Assembly (NCBI RefSeq): GCF_003057885.1
Contig: NZ_QAGK01000003.1
Location: forward strand, 186,001 to 250,000
Source of the DNA: Oceaniglobus ichthyenteri
GTDB taxonomy: Bacteria; Pseudomonadota; Alphaproteobacteria; Rhodobacterales; Rhodobacteraceae
Direction: 5' to 3'
DNA: 64,000 nt
The position numbers were made by a program, and so were the translations under genes. The notes beneath the pieces were generated by a model, which was not told the origin of the DNA, made no database searches, and saw nothing but the letters and a program-made list of their open reading frames with translations. Positions 51,533 to 60,497 of this stretch are shown piece after piece (positions within the stretch are counted from its first letter, which is position 1; each line of letters starts with the position of its first letter).

Positions 51533-54500
51533 TCAAGCGGTTGCCGCCTCGGCCAGCAATTGCGCATTGCCCCCGGATGCGGTGGTGTCGATGCAAATGT
51601 GCCGTTCAAACGTGCAATCATTGGCGGTGATCCGGGCGGTGATCAACGGGGTGATTGCGCCGCGCCGTTTGGCCAGGGTCTGTGCGATGGCGCGCGCGGT
51701 GGCCGCGTCACCCCACCACACGACGCCGCCCATTTCCGGCAGGGTTTCAAGCGCGGCAATGTCCAGGGGCGGGCAGGGCAGGGCGGTGCCGCCCCTTGCC
51801 ATCACATCGCGCATTTGCGCGGCGCGGGCGGGTTCGCCCGGCCCCATGCACAAGATTGGCGCGCGGGGATGCACCGACAGGCGGTTGGATTCCCCGGTCG
51901 GGCCGGGCAATTCAACGGCGCGGCGTTTTGGATCGTTTGCGCCTTTGGTCAGACCGCGCGAAAGGGCATCCAGATTTGCGGCGTCTTTGGTGTCTTCGAT
52001 CGCTTCGCTCACTTTGGGGGGCGCGGTAAACCGGGGCAGATAAGATGGCCCGCCGGCCTTTGGTCCGGTGCCCGATAACCCTTCGCCGCCAAAGGGTTGG
52101 CTGCCCACAACCGCGCCGATCTGATTGCGGTTCACATACAGGTTGCCCGCTTTGATCCGGTCACTCACGTGTTGAACACGGGTGTCGATGCGAGTGTGCA
52201 GGCCAAACGTCAACCCATAGCCGGTGGCGTTGATATCGCTGATCACACGGTCCAGTTCATCCGCCTGAAACGTGGCAATGTGCAGGACCGGGCCAAAGAT
52301 TTCTTCCTTCATCGCGGTGATACCGGGCACCTGAATCGCGGTGGGGGCCAGGAAATGACCCTGCTTCGGCGCCTTGAGTTGTTTTAAAACGCGGCCTTCG
52401 GCCTGGGCCTGTCGGATATGGGCGGCAATGTTACGATGTGCCGTCTGATCAATCAACGGCCCCACATCACTGGCCAGATCCCAAGGGTCACCAAGGGTCA
52501 GTTCATCCATCGCGCCAAACAACATCTGTTGGAATTCATTGGCGATATCGGATTGCACATACAAACAGCGCAGGGCCGAACACCGCTGCCCCGCCGATTG
52601 GAACGCCGATTGCACCACATCGCGCACCGCCTGTTCCAACAATGCGGTGGAATCGACGATCATCGCATTCAGGCCGCCGGTTTCCGCGATCAGGGGCGCG
52701 CCGGGGTCCATGTGATCGGCCATATTGGCGCGAATGCGCAGGGCTGTGGCTGTTGAGCCGGTGAATGCCACGCCGTCAACCCGCCGATCTGCGGTCAGCG
52801 CGGCGCCGACCGCGCCATCCCCGGGCAACAACTGCAGCGCAGATTTTGGCACACCGGCCCGGTGCAACAGCGTTACCGCCGCATGGGCAATCAGCGGCGT
52901 TTGCTGTGCGGGTTTGGCCAAAACCCCATTGCCCGCGGCCAGTGCCCCCGCGATTTGGCCGGTGAAAATGGCCAAGGGGAAGTTCCACGGTGAAATACAG
53001 GTGAACGTGCCGCGCGCATCATCGGTCAGCCCGGTGCACTGGGCGGCGTAATAGCGCAGAAAATCAACCGCTTCGCGCAATTCGCCGGTGCAATCGGGCA
53101 AGGTTTTGCCAGCTTCGCGCGCAAGCAGGGCAAAGAACAGGCCGAAGTTTTCTTCGTAAAGATCGGCGGCACGGTTCAGGATCGCGGCGCGATCCTGCGC
53201 CGGGACCGGCCAGGGTTGCGCGGCCGCCATGGCTGTTTGCACATCGGCCGCGCTGGCATTGCGCACCTGGCCGATTTCCTGCCCATCAACGGGGCTGATC
53301 ACAGGCTGGGCCGCGTCAGGATTTGCCGGGCCTGCAAGGATTGGCGCGGCGCTGTGGGGCGTGTCGCGGTGCGGGGCGCGGGCGGCTTTGATTTGTATCA
53401 GGGTTGGGGCATCGTTCAAATCCCACCCTTTGGAATTTGCGCGCCCGTCAAACAGTTCGGTGCCGGGGCGCACCGGGGCCTTGCGCGCGATCTGATCAAA
53501 CGGGTCGGCGGCAACCTGTGCGGCGGGCACGTCTTTATCGACAATCTGGTTCACAAAGGATGAGTTCGCACCGTTTTCCAACAGGCGCCGCACCAGATAG
53601 GCCAACAGATCGCGGTGCGCACCCACGGGCGCATAGATACGGCAGCGGGTGTGTTCGGCCGCCAGAACGATATCGTGCAATTGTTCGCCCATGCCGTGCA
53701 GGCGTTGGAATTCGAATGCATTCTTATCACTGGCCATATGCAGAATGGCGGCAACCGTGTGGGCGTTGTGGGTGGCGAACTGGGGATAGATCCTGTCGGT
53801 CATCTGCAACAGTTTGCGCGCATTGGCGATATAGCTGACATCGGTGGCGGGTTTTGCGGTGAACACCGGAAACCCGCCCATGCCCAGGGTTTGGGCATGT
53901 TTGATTTCACTGTCCCAATAGGCCCCCTTGACCAGTCGCACCATGATCTTGCGATCCAGTTTGGTGGCCAGTCCGTGCAGCCAGTCAAGAACGGGTGCGG
54001 CGCGCAGGCCATAAGCCTGAACCACTACGCCAAAGCCATCCCAACCGGCCAGTTCGGGATCGGCAAGCACCTGTTCGATTACCTGCAACGACAGGGTGAG
54101 GCGGTCGGCCTCTTCTGCGTCAACGTTGAATCCGATGCCAAGGCGCGCCGCCTGACGGGCCAAAGTGGTGACACGCGGCACCAGTTCATCCAGCACCCGT
54201 TCGGTTTGTGCCACTTCGTATCGCGGATGCAGGGCGGAAAATTTCACGCTGATGCCGGGGTTTTTGCGGATATCGCCGTGGGTGGCGGCCGGGGCCATGG
54301 CGGTGATCGCATCGGCATAGGCCTTGGTATAGCGCGCGGCATCGGCGGCGGTGCGCGCCGCCTCGCCCAACATGTCATAGCTATAGGTGTATCCGCGCGC
54401 CTCCATCTTTGCGGCGCGCGCCATCGCGCGGGGCATGGTTTCGCCCAACACGAACTGGCGGCCCATTTCGCGCATCGCACGGGCCACGGCAGTGCGGATC

Positions 54501-54964
54501 ACCGGTTCGCCCAACCGTTTGATCGCACCGCGCAATGTGCCCGCCATGCCCGGTTTTTCATCCTTCAACACCTTGCCGGTCAGCATCAGTGCCCAGGTTG
54601 AGGCATTGACCAGCGGCGATGAGGAGTGGCCCAGATGGCTGCTCCATTTGCTGGGCGCGATCTTGTCTTCGATCAGATCATCGATCGTTGCGGAATCCGG
54701 CACGCGCAACAATGCCTCGGCCAGACACATCAGCGCGATGCCCTCTTCGGTGGACAGGCCGTATTCGGCCAAAAACACCTCCATCAAACCGGGGTTTGCG
54801 CCGTTGCGGATTTGCGTGACCAAGTCGGCAGCGCGGGCGCTGATTTTGACGCGGTCCCGGGGCGGCAACGCGGCGGTTTCGATCAGCGCCGCCAGAATTG
54901 CATCGGCATCGCCATAGGTTTCGGCGTCAAAGGGCAGGGCGGGAGAGTGAAGTGCGTCGCGCAT
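51533..54964 (-). CDS. putA: Bifunctional proline dehydrogenase / glutamate-semialdehyde dehydrogenase
   Basis: A 1143-residue PutA that oxidises proline to glutamate in two steps. The FAD-dependent proline dehydrogenase barrel lies at about residues 130-460 (FNVDAEEADRLTLSLQVIEQ, MVRLVKGAYWDSEIKHAQ). The NAD-dependent aldehyde dehydrogenase part spans about 560-1000, with its catalytic cysteine near residue 796 in SAGQRCSALRC. There is no N-terminal ribbon-helix-helix DNA-binding domain, so this PutA is not its own repressor; instead it diverges from an Lrp-type PutR gene (55072). It associates peripherally with the membrane and passes electrons to quinone. Confidence 0.96.
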   Translation of the reverse strand: MRDALHSPALPFDAETYGDADAILAALIETAALPPRDRVKISARAADLVTQIRNGANPGLMEVFLAEYGLSTEEGIALMCLAEALLRVPDSATIDDLIEDKIAPSKWSSHLGHSSSPLVNASTWALMLTGKVLKDEKPGMAGTLRGAIKRLGEPVIRTAVARAMREMGRQFVLGETMPRAMARAAKMEARGYTYSYDMLGEAARTAADAARYTKAYADAITAMAPAATHGDIRKNPGISVKFSALHPRYEVAQTERVLDELVPRVTTLARQAARLGIGFNVDAEEADRLTLSLQVIEQVLADPELAGWDGFGVVVQAYGLRAAPVLDWLHGLATKLDRKIMVRLVKGAYWDSEIKHAQTLGMGGFPVFTAKPATDVSYIANARKLLQMTDRIYPQFATHNAHTVAAILHMASDKNAFEFQRLHGMGEQLHDIVLAAEHTRCRIYAPVGAHRDLLAYLVRRLLENGANSSFVNQIVDKDVPAAQVAADPFDQIARKAPVRPGTELFDGRANSKGWDLNDAPTLIQIKAARAPHRDTPHSAAPILAGPANPDAAQPVISPVDGQEIGQVRNASAADVQTAMAAAQPWPVPAQDRAAILNRAADLYEENFGLFFALLAREAGKTLPDCTGELREAVDFLRYYAAQCTGLTDDARGTFTCISPWNFPLAIFTGQIAGALAAGNGVLAKPAQQTPLIAHAAVTLLHRAGVPKSALQLLPGDGAVGAALTADRRVDGVAFTGSTATALRIRANMADHMDPGAPLIAETGGLNAMIVDSTALLEQAVRDVVQSAFQSAGQRCSALRCLYVQSDIANEFQQMLFGAMDELTLGDPWDLASDVGPLIDQTAHRNIAAHIRQAQAEGRVLKQLKAPKQGHFLAPTAIQVPGITAMKEEIFGPVLHIATFQADELDRVISDINATGYGLTFGLHTRIDTRVQHVSDRIKAGNLYVNRNQIGAVVGSQPFGGEGLSGTGPKAGGPSYLPRFTAPPKVSEAIEDTKDAANLDALSRGLTKGANDPKRRAVELPGPTGESNRLSVHPRAPILCMGPGEPARAAQMRDVMARGGTALPCPPLDIAALETLPEMGGVVWWGDAATARAIAQTLAKRRGAITPLITARITANDCTFERHICIDTTASGGNAQLLAEAATA

Positions 54965-55015
54965 ATCGAACCTTTCGAAGGATTTAATCAGGTATATCGG
55001 ATATCAGACGTGACG

Positions 55016-55035
55016 ATGGCCCGATTATGCGCCAT
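55016..55035. promoter_or_regulatory. Inverted repeat in the putA-putR divergent region
   Basis: ATGGC (55016-55020) and GCCAT (55031-55035) flank a 10-base centre in the 107-base gap between putA and the Lrp-type regulator. Spacing of about 15 bases between half-site centres is compatible with an Lrp-family dimer site. It is a suggestion only. Confidence 0.35.
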
Positions 55036-55071
55036 TCTCGGGAAAAATGACCAACTTTCAGGGGTGCAGCA

Positions 55072-55536
55072 GTGCAAATGGATGTTTCCGATCTTGACCG
55101 GTTTGACCGCGCGATTCTGGCGATTCTGGCTGTTGAGGGGCGGATCAGCGTGACCGAGCTTTCCCAACGGATCGGGCTGAGCAAATCGCCCACGCAAACA
55201 CGGCTGAAACGGTTGGAACACAGCGGCATCATCACCGGATATCGCGCAATGATCGACCCGGTGCGCGTGCAGCGCGAACATGTGGCCTTTGTCGAGGTCA
55301 AGCTGACCGATACCCGCGAGGCGGCGCTGGCGGCGTTCAACACCGCCGTGCAAAAGGTGCCAGAGGTCGAGCAGTGCCACATGATCGCGGGCGCGTTTGA
55401 TTACCTGCTAAAGGTGCGCACCGCCGATATGACCAGCTATCGCGCGGTGCTGGCCGAGCGTATTTCATCACTGCCCCATGTGGCGCAAACTTCGACCTAT
55501 GTGGCCATGGAGGCGGTGAAGGACGTGGCGCTGTAG
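55072..55536 (+). CDS. putR: Lrp/AsnC family regulator of proline catabolism (PutR-like)
   Basis: A 154-residue Lrp-type activator with an HTH (LSQRIGLSKSPTQTRLKRLE, about residues 30-49) and a RAM effector domain (VEQCHMIAGAFDYLLKVRTA). Its position, divergent from putA, and the SKSPTQTRLKRLE recognition helix match PutR, which activates putA in the presence of proline in alphaproteobacteria. GTG at 55072 follows AGGGG at 7 bases; ATG at 55078 is a close alternative. A tRNA gene follows downstream on the same strand. Confidence 0.92.
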   Translation: MQMDVSDLDRFDRAILAILAVEGRISVTELSQRIGLSKSPTQTRLKRLEHSGIITGYRAMIDPVRVQREHVAFVEVKLTDTREAALAAFNTAVQKVPEVEQCHMIAGAFDYLLKVRTADMTSYRAVLAERISSLPHVAQTSTYVAMEAVKDVAL

Positions 55537-55633
55537 GCGCGAACAGGCGATCGTCGGGTGTTTCGCCAATGCGCAGAAAATTAGCCGCAAACCGCTTGAA
55601 GATTTTCGCGCGGCACCCTAGCAAGGCGGCACT

Positions 55634-55719
55634 GCGGGCGTGATGGAATGGTAGACATAGCAGACTTAAAATCTGTGGGCCTTTGAGCCGTGGGGGTTCA
55701 AGTCCCCCCGTCCGTACCA
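55634..55719 (+). tRNA. tRNA-Leu (anticodon UAA)
   Basis: The acceptor stem GCGGGCG (55634-55640) pairs with CGTCCGT, with two G-T pairs, and is followed by ACCA, so CCA is encoded. The anticodon stem-loop GCAGA-CTTAAAA-TCTGT carries TAA. A long variable arm of the class II type precedes GGGGGTTCAAGTCCCCC, the T arm. Total length with CCA is 86 bases. No integrase or attachment repeat is visible beside it. Confidence 0.96.
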
Positions 55720-55741
55720 TATTTGGGATTTGGGGGCTGGA

Positions 55742-57034
55742 TCAGACCAGCACCGCCTCGGCCTTTTGATTGCCCACACCGAACACCCGTTTGTAACGTT
55801 CGATTTCCAGGCCCGGCCCCATCGCCTTGTTCGGGTTGTCCGACAGTTTTACCGTCGGGCGGCCATTGGCGCTGATCGCCTTGCAGACAAGGGAAAATGG
55901 CTTCAGCTTGTCACCGGGCACCAATCCGCGAAAATCATTGGTCAACAATGTGCCCCAACCAAACGAAACCCGCACCCGCCCGTTGAACTGGGCCTGAAGC
56001 TGGGCGATTTTGGTGGCGTCCAACCCATCGGAAAAGATCACCAGCTTTTGCTTTGGGTCTTCGCCCCGGCTTTGCCACCATTTGATTGCGGTTTCCGCAC
56101 CCGTGGCCGGATCGCCCGAATCGATGCGGATGCCTGTCCAACCGGCCAGCCAATCGGGGGCATGTTCCAGAAACCCGACCGTGCCATAGGTATCGGGCAG
56201 GATGATGCGCAGGTTGCCTTCGTGTTCTTCGGCCCAATCGGCCAACACGTCATAGGGTGCCTGGCGCAGGGCGGCATCGGTTTCGGCCAGGGCGGAATAG
56301 ACCATGGGCAGTTCATGGGCATTGGTGCCGATTGCCTCAAGTTCGCGGTTCTTTGCGATCAGACAGTTTGACGTGCCGACAAATTTCTCGCCCAGCCCCT
56401 CTTGCATGGCTTGCACGCACCAATCCTGCCACAGGAACGAATGCCGCCGCCGGGTGCCAAAATCGGCCAGCCGCAGATCGGGCACATCGCGCAACGCCTC
56501 GACCTTTTCCCACAACTTGGTCATGGCGCGGGCATATAAGACCTGAAGCTCGAACCGCCCCATCCCGGCCAGCACCTTGCGCGAGCGTAGCTCCATCAGG
56601 ATGGCAAGTGCCGGGATTTCCCACAGCATGACTTCGGGCCAGTTGCCCTGAAACGTCAGCTCGTATTGGCCATCGCGCTTTTCCAGCTCATAGGCCGGCA
56701 GGCGCAGAGCCTCGAACCAATCCATGAATTCGGGGGTGAACATTTGCCGTTTGCCATAAAACGTGTTGCCGCGCATCCACGTGCTTTCGCCGCGCGACAG
56801 AGAAAGCGAGCGCACATGATCAAGCTGTTCGCGCAATTCGCCCTCGTCGATCAGATCGGCAAGGCGAATCGATTTGGTGCGGTTGATCAGGGAAAACGTG
56901 ACCTGGGTTTTGGGTTTGTTGCGAAATACCGATTGGCACATCAGCAACTTATAGAAATCCGTATCGATCAAAGACCGTACAATCGGATCGATCTTCCATT
57001 TGTGGTTCCAAACCCGGGTGGCAATATCGACCAT
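55742..57034 (-). CDS. pncB: Nicotinate phosphoribosyltransferase
   Basis: A 430-residue enzyme that joins nicotinate to phosphoribosyl pyrophosphate in the NAD salvage pathway, using ATP. SLIDTDFYKLLMCQSVF (about residues 21-37) binds substrate, DFGTRRRHSF contains His198, the phosphorylated histidine, and RIDSGDPATG lies in the phosphoribosyl pocket. The start at 57034 (MVDIATRVWNHKW) is the family N-terminus, although the frame stays open for another 256 codons through the argC antisense strand. With pncA at 58081 it forms the deamidating route from nicotinamide to NAD. Confidence 0.95.
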   Translation of the reverse strand: MVDIATRVWNHKWKIDPIVRSLIDTDFYKLLMCQSVFRNKPKTQVTFSLINRTKSIRLADLIDEGELREQLDHVRSLSLSRGESTWMRGNTFYGKRQMFTPEFMDWFEALRLPAYELEKRDGQYELTFQGNWPEVMLWEIPALAILMELRSRKVLAGMGRFELQVLYARAMTKLWEKVEALRDVPDLRLADFGTRRRHSFLWQDWCVQAMQEGLGEKFVGTSNCLIAKNRELEAIGTNAHELPMVYSALAETDAALRQAPYDVLADWAEEHEGNLRIILPDTYGTVGFLEHAPDWLAGWTGIRIDSGDPATGAETAIKWWQSRGEDPKQKLVIFSDGLDATKIAQLQAQFNGRVRVSFGWGTLLTNDFRGLVPGDKLKPFSLVCKAISANGRPTVKLSDNPNKAMGPGLEIERYKRVFGVGNQKAEAVLV

Positions 57035-57053
57035 GCTCAGTTTCCTCAAGATG

Positions 57054-57097
57054 CCGCCCCTTGTGGCCCAGTCCGGGGGGGCAGGGCAAGGGGGCGG
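57054..57097. other. GC-rich hairpin in the pncB-argC divergent region
   Basis: CCGCCCCTTG (57054-57063) can pair with CAAGGGGGCGG (57087-57097) with a single bulged base; a T-rich stretch (ATTTTCTGGTTT) follows on the plus strand. It might act as an attenuator ahead of argC or simply be a leader structure of pncB. Function is not established. Confidence 0.35.
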
Positions 57098-57166
57098 ATT
57101 TTCTGGTTTGGGCTTGGCACTTTGGCCGTGGTTGCGTATTTCAGGGGAATATTTGGAGGGCACGAT

Positions 57167-58084
57167 ATGACGGCGCAGGTATTTATCGATGGTGAGGTGG
57201 GCACGACAGGTCTGCAAATTCGCGAACGGTTGACCGGGCGCGATGATATCACGCTGATTTCCCTGCCCGAGGATCAGCGCAAGGATGCGTCGGCTCGTCG
57301 CGATGCCCTGGCCGCGGCCGATGTTGCGATACTGTGTCTGCCCGATGACGCCGCGCGCGAGGCGGTGACGCTGTGCCAGGGCACCGACACCCGGCTGATC
57401 GATGCCAGCACGGCCCACCGCGTGGACCCCGATTGGGTATATGGATTTCCCGAAATGACCGCAGGTCAGGGCGCGGCGGTGGCGGGTGCGGCACGGGTCA
57501 GCAACCCGGGCTGTTATTCCACGGCGGCGATTGCGCTGTTGCGCCCGTTGCGCCGCGCGGGCGTCATCGGCGCCGAAGCGCCGGTGTCGATCTTTGGCAT
57601 TTCCGGCTATTCCGGTGGGGGCAAAGGCATGATTGCCGAATTTGACCGCGGCGAAAGCGAGGGCAGTTTCATCTATGCCACCGGGCAGGGGCATAAACAC
57701 CTGCCCGAGATCGTGCGCCATGGGTTGTTGGACAATCTGCCGATCTTCATTCCGTCGGTGGGGCAGTTTGCCCAAGGTATGGTTGTGCAAATCCCGCTGC
57801 ATCCGGGTATGTTTTCGGGATCAATGAATGATGTTCACGCGGCACTGGCGCAATATTACCGCGCCGGTTTCGTTTCGGTGCGCCCTTTGGGCGATGATCC
57901 GGCGCGCGAATTGCCACAGGCGGTGAATGGCACCAACAGGTTGGAACTATCGGTGCTGGGTGACGCGGCCACCGGGCGCGTTGTGCTGTCGGCGGTGCTG
58001 GATAATCTGGGCAAAGGCGCGTCGGGGGCGGCGGTGCAGAACCTGAACCTGATGTTGGGCCTGCCCGCCGATACTGGACTTTAG
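57167..58084 (+). CDS. argC: N-acetyl-gamma-glutamyl-phosphate reductase (short type 2 form)
   Basis: A 305-residue NADPH-dependent reductase of arginine/ornithine synthesis that converts N-acetylglutamyl phosphate to the semialdehyde. FIDGEVGTTGLQIRERL (residues 5-21) is the nucleotide-binding start of the type 2 form. VSNPGCYSTAAIALL holds the catalytic Cys116, and SIFGISGYSGGGKGMI follows. It is shorter than type 1 ArgC (about 340). The start at 57167 follows TTTGGAGGGCACGAT. Its stop overlaps the convergent pncA by 4 bases. Confidence 0.95.
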   Translation: MTAQVFIDGEVGTTGLQIRERLTGRDDITLISLPEDQRKDASARRDALAAADVAILCLPDDAAREAVTLCQGTDTRLIDASTAHRVDPDWVYGFPEMTAGQGAAVAGAARVSNPGCYSTAAIALLRPLRRAGVIGAEAPVSIFGISGYSGGGKGMIAEFDRGESEGSFIYATGQGHKHLPEIVRHGLLDNLPIFIPSVGQFAQGMVVQIPLHPGMFSGSMNDVHAALAQYYRAGFVSVRPLGDDPARELPQAVNGTNRLELSVLGDAATGRVVLSAVLDNLGKGASGAAVQNLNLMLGLPADTGL

Positions 58085-58680
58085 GCCAGGGTCACGCCTG
58101 CCTTTTTCATTGCACTCAGTGCCGCGTCACGCGATCCGTCAAAATCGATGGCGCGGCACAGATCCGGGCGCACGGTGACGTCAAACCCCAATTGCGCCCC
58201 ATCCACCGCCGAATAATTGACGCAAAAATCCAACGCCAATCCAACCAGAGTGATCGCATTGATGCCACGGGTGCGCAAATACCCCTCCAGCCCCGTGGGG
58301 GTGGTGTGATCATTTTCAAAAAACGCGGAATAGCTGTCGATCGCGGGGTTGAACCCTTTGCGAATGATCAGATCGCCATCAATGCGCAAATCGGGGTGAA
58401 AGGCGGCGCCATGGCTGCCCTGAATGCAATGATCGGGCCACAATACCTGTGGTCCATAGGGCATTTCGATCACGCTCATCGGGGCGGCCCCGGGGTGGGA
58501 CGATGCAAACGAAGAATGCCCTGCCGGATGCCAGTCCTGGCTTAGAATCACGGCATCAAAGGCCGGCATCAGCGCGTTGATCCCGGCAACGATGTCATTG
58601 CCGCCAGACACGGCCAAGGCCCCGCCGGGGCAGAAATCATTCTGCATGTCGATCACAATCAGGGCGGATTTCTCTGTCAT
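58081..58680 (-). CDS. pncA: Nicotinamidase
   Basis: A 199-residue isochorismatase-fold amidase that converts nicotinamide to nicotinate. The triad is Asp11 (IDMQNDFCPGG), Lys108 (LIIRKGFNP) and Cys153 (LALDFCVNYSA). Zinc ligands Asp49, His51 (SQDWHPAGH) and His84 (WPDHC) are all present. It feeds the neighbouring pncB in NAD salvage. It converges with argC and diverges from trhO with 71 bases between starts. Confidence 0.95.
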   Translation of the reverse strand: MTEKSALIVIDMQNDFCPGGALAVSGGNDIVAGINALMPAFDAVILSQDWHPAGHSSFASSHPGAAPMSVIEMPYGPQVLWPDHCIQGSHGAAFHPDLRIDGDLIIRKGFNPAIDSYSAFFENDHTTPTGLEGYLRTRGINAITLVGLALDFCVNYSAVDGAQLGFDVTVRPDLCRAIDFDGSRDAALSAMKKAGVTLA

Positions 58681-58751
58681 GGCGATACCTCAACGTGTTT
58701 TGGCCATCCTACACCTTGCGGCGCGCGGGCCAAGGGCGTATTTGGCGCGCC

Positions 58752-59663
58752 ATGATTACCATTGCAGCCCTTTATCATTTCACCCGGTTTGACGATCCTG
58801 CCGCCCTGCGCGGCCCGTTAGCGGCCCTGTGTTGCGAAGGCGGGGTCAAGGGCATTTTGCTGCTCGCCCCAGAAGGGATCAATGGAACCATTGCCGGGTC
58901 ACGCGGCGCGATTGACGCGGTGTTGGCCCATATCCGCGCCTTGCCCGGCTGTGCAGATCTGGTGTGGAAGGAAAGCCAGGCCGAGACCCAACCGTTTTTG
59001 CGGATGAAAGTGCGGCTGAAACGCGAAATCGTGACCATGGGTCAGCCCGAGGTTGATCCGGTGGCGGGCACCGGCCATTACGTGGCCCCCGCCGATTGGA
59101 ACGAACTGATTTCAGCCCCCGATGTTGCGGTGATCGATACGCGCAACGATTACGAAGTGGGGATCGGCACGTTTGAGGGCGCGATTGACCCCGAAACCCC
59201 GACATTCCGTGATTTCCCGGCCTGGTGGGAAAAGAACAAAAACCGGTTCTCCAACAAACGCATTGCGATGTTTTGCACCGGCGGTATCAGGTGCGAAAAA
59301 TCGACAAATTATCTGATGTCTCAGGGGGTTGAGGATGTGTTTCACCTGCAAGGTGGCATCCTGAAATATCTTGAAGAGGTGCCAGCGGATCAATCTTTGT
59401 GGCGCGGCGAATGTTTTGTGTTTGATCAACGGGTCGCGGTCGGCCATGGATTGCAGGTTGGAACCCATGATCTGTGCCATGCCTGCCGCCGCCCGATTGC
59501 CGAAGCCGACAAGGCGCGCCCGGAATATGAGGCGGGCGTGTCGTGCCATCAATGCCTTGATACGATTTCCGATGCCGACCGGGCGCGGTTTCGCGAACGC
59601 CAGCGTCAGATCACCCTGGCCCGCGCCCGGGGGCAAACCCACCTGGGTGCCGATCAGGGATAG
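58752..59663 (+). CDS. trhO: tRNA uridine(34) hydroxylase (TrhO/YceA family)
   Basis: A 303-residue protein with an N-terminal acylphosphatase-like domain (APEGINGTIAGS), a central rhodanese domain with the active-site loop FCTGGIRCEKSTNYL (Cys175), and a C-terminal Cys-rich zinc-like segment (HDLCHACRRPI, SCHQC). The family hydroxylates U34 of certain tRNAs on the way to 5-methoxyuridine derivatives. The start at 58752 gives MITIAALYHFTRFDD; the frame extends upstream without a ribosome site. Its stop overlaps the phosphatase gene by 10 bases. Confidence 0.93.
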   Translation: MITIAALYHFTRFDDPAALRGPLAALCCEGGVKGILLLAPEGINGTIAGSRGAIDAVLAHIRALPGCADLVWKESQAETQPFLRMKVRLKREIVTMGQPEVDPVAGTGHYVAPADWNELISAPDVAVIDTRNDYEVGIGTFEGAIDPETPTFRDFPAWWEKNKNRFSNKRIAMFCTGGIRCEKSTNYLMSQGVEDVFHLQGGILKYLEEVPADQSLWRGECFVFDQRVAVGHGLQVGTHDLCHACRRPIAEADKARPEYEAGVSCHQCLDTISDADRARFRERQRQITLARARGQTHLGADQG

Positions 59664-60400
59664 CCCGGCGGGGTCAGCGGCACGCGGCCCCGGTTGGTCA
59701 GCACCCAGCATTTGCGCCCCTCAAACACGGCAACGGTCAGCGGATTGCCATATCCGGCCCCGGTATCAAGATTGACCCGGTTGCCGGCGTGATCCGGCGT
59801 TTCCGTCACTGTGTGGCCATGCACAACCAGCGGTCCATGATCGGTGGTGTCGGTGATGAATTCCTGCCGGATCCAGACCAGATCCTCTTCGGCCTGATGG
59901 TTCAGCGGCACACCGGGGCGGATGCCCGCGTGCACAAATATCAGATCGTCGGTCTTGTACGTCAGCGGCCGTGTAAACAGAAAATCGCGATGCGCCCGAG
60001 GAATGGCAAACGCCATATCGGCGGCAATGTCGCCGGGTGCGCGGGCCGGGTTGCCATCCACCCCGTAAGAGGCCAGCGTCGTCATCCCGCCCAAACGCGG
60101 ATGCCGCCAGGTCAGGCCATTGGTCAACCGCGCCTCGTGATACGTCGGGTCATCGGTAAAACGCTGAAACATGCGGTCATGGTTGCCCTTCAGCACGATC
60201 CAGGGCGCACCGGCGGTGATGCCATCAATCAGGTGATCAATCACCCCTTTGCTGTCTGGCCCCCTGTCGCACAGATCCCCCAGATGAACGACCGGTGCAT
60301 CGGCGGTGCCATGGGCGGCGCGGTCTTGCGCCACGCGATCATGGGCGGCGTGCAGCATTTCGATTTGGCCGTGAATATCCCCGATGGCATAGATCGTCAT
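59654..60400 (-). CDS. Calcineurin-like metallophosphatase (PrpA/ApaH-like)
   Basis: A 248-residue metallophosphatase with all the family motifs in order: IGDIHGQ (residues 6-12), LGDLCDRGPDSKGV (about 45-58), LKGNHDRMF (about 80-88) and VHGHTVTE (near 190). It resembles PrpA-type serine/threonine phosphatases and symmetrical diadenosine tetraphosphatases; sequence alone does not separate them. The start at 60400 (MTIYAIGDIHGQ) fits the family; a seven-residue upstream extension is less likely. Confidence 0.9.
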   Translation of the reverse strand: MTIYAIGDIHGQIEMLHAAHDRVAQDRAAHGTADAPVVHLGDLCDRGPDSKGVIDHLIDGITAGAPWIVLKGNHDRMFQRFTDDPTYHEARLTNGLTWRHPRLGGMTTLASYGVDGNPARAPGDIAADMAFAIPRAHRDFLFTRPLTYKTDDLIFVHAGIRPGVPLNHQAEEDLVWIRQEFITDTTDHGPLVVHGHTVTETPDHAGNRVNLDTGAGYGNPLTVAVFEGRKCWVLTNRGRVPLTPPGYP

Positions 60401-60470
60401 TTCATTTCTTTCCTCGGTCAATGCACCGCGTCAGCCATGCGGTGTTGAAACGTTCAATGCCTCCGGCGGG

Positions 60471-60493
60471 GATATTTTCAGCAAGAAAAAACC
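60471..60493. repeat. Dispersed 23-bp repeat, copy 2
   Basis: GATATTTTCAGCAAGAAAAA followed by ACC differs from the copy at 41764-41786 at one position. It lies between the metallophosphatase start and the ornithine cyclodeaminase stop, immediately after CTCCGGCGGG. Both copies are intergenic. Confidence 0.6.
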
Positions 60494-60497
60494 ACGG

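Noticed and set aside
55634-55719. tRNA-Leu as an integration site for a genomic island
   Set aside because: No integrase, direct repeat of the tRNA 3' end or change of gene character is visible on either side.
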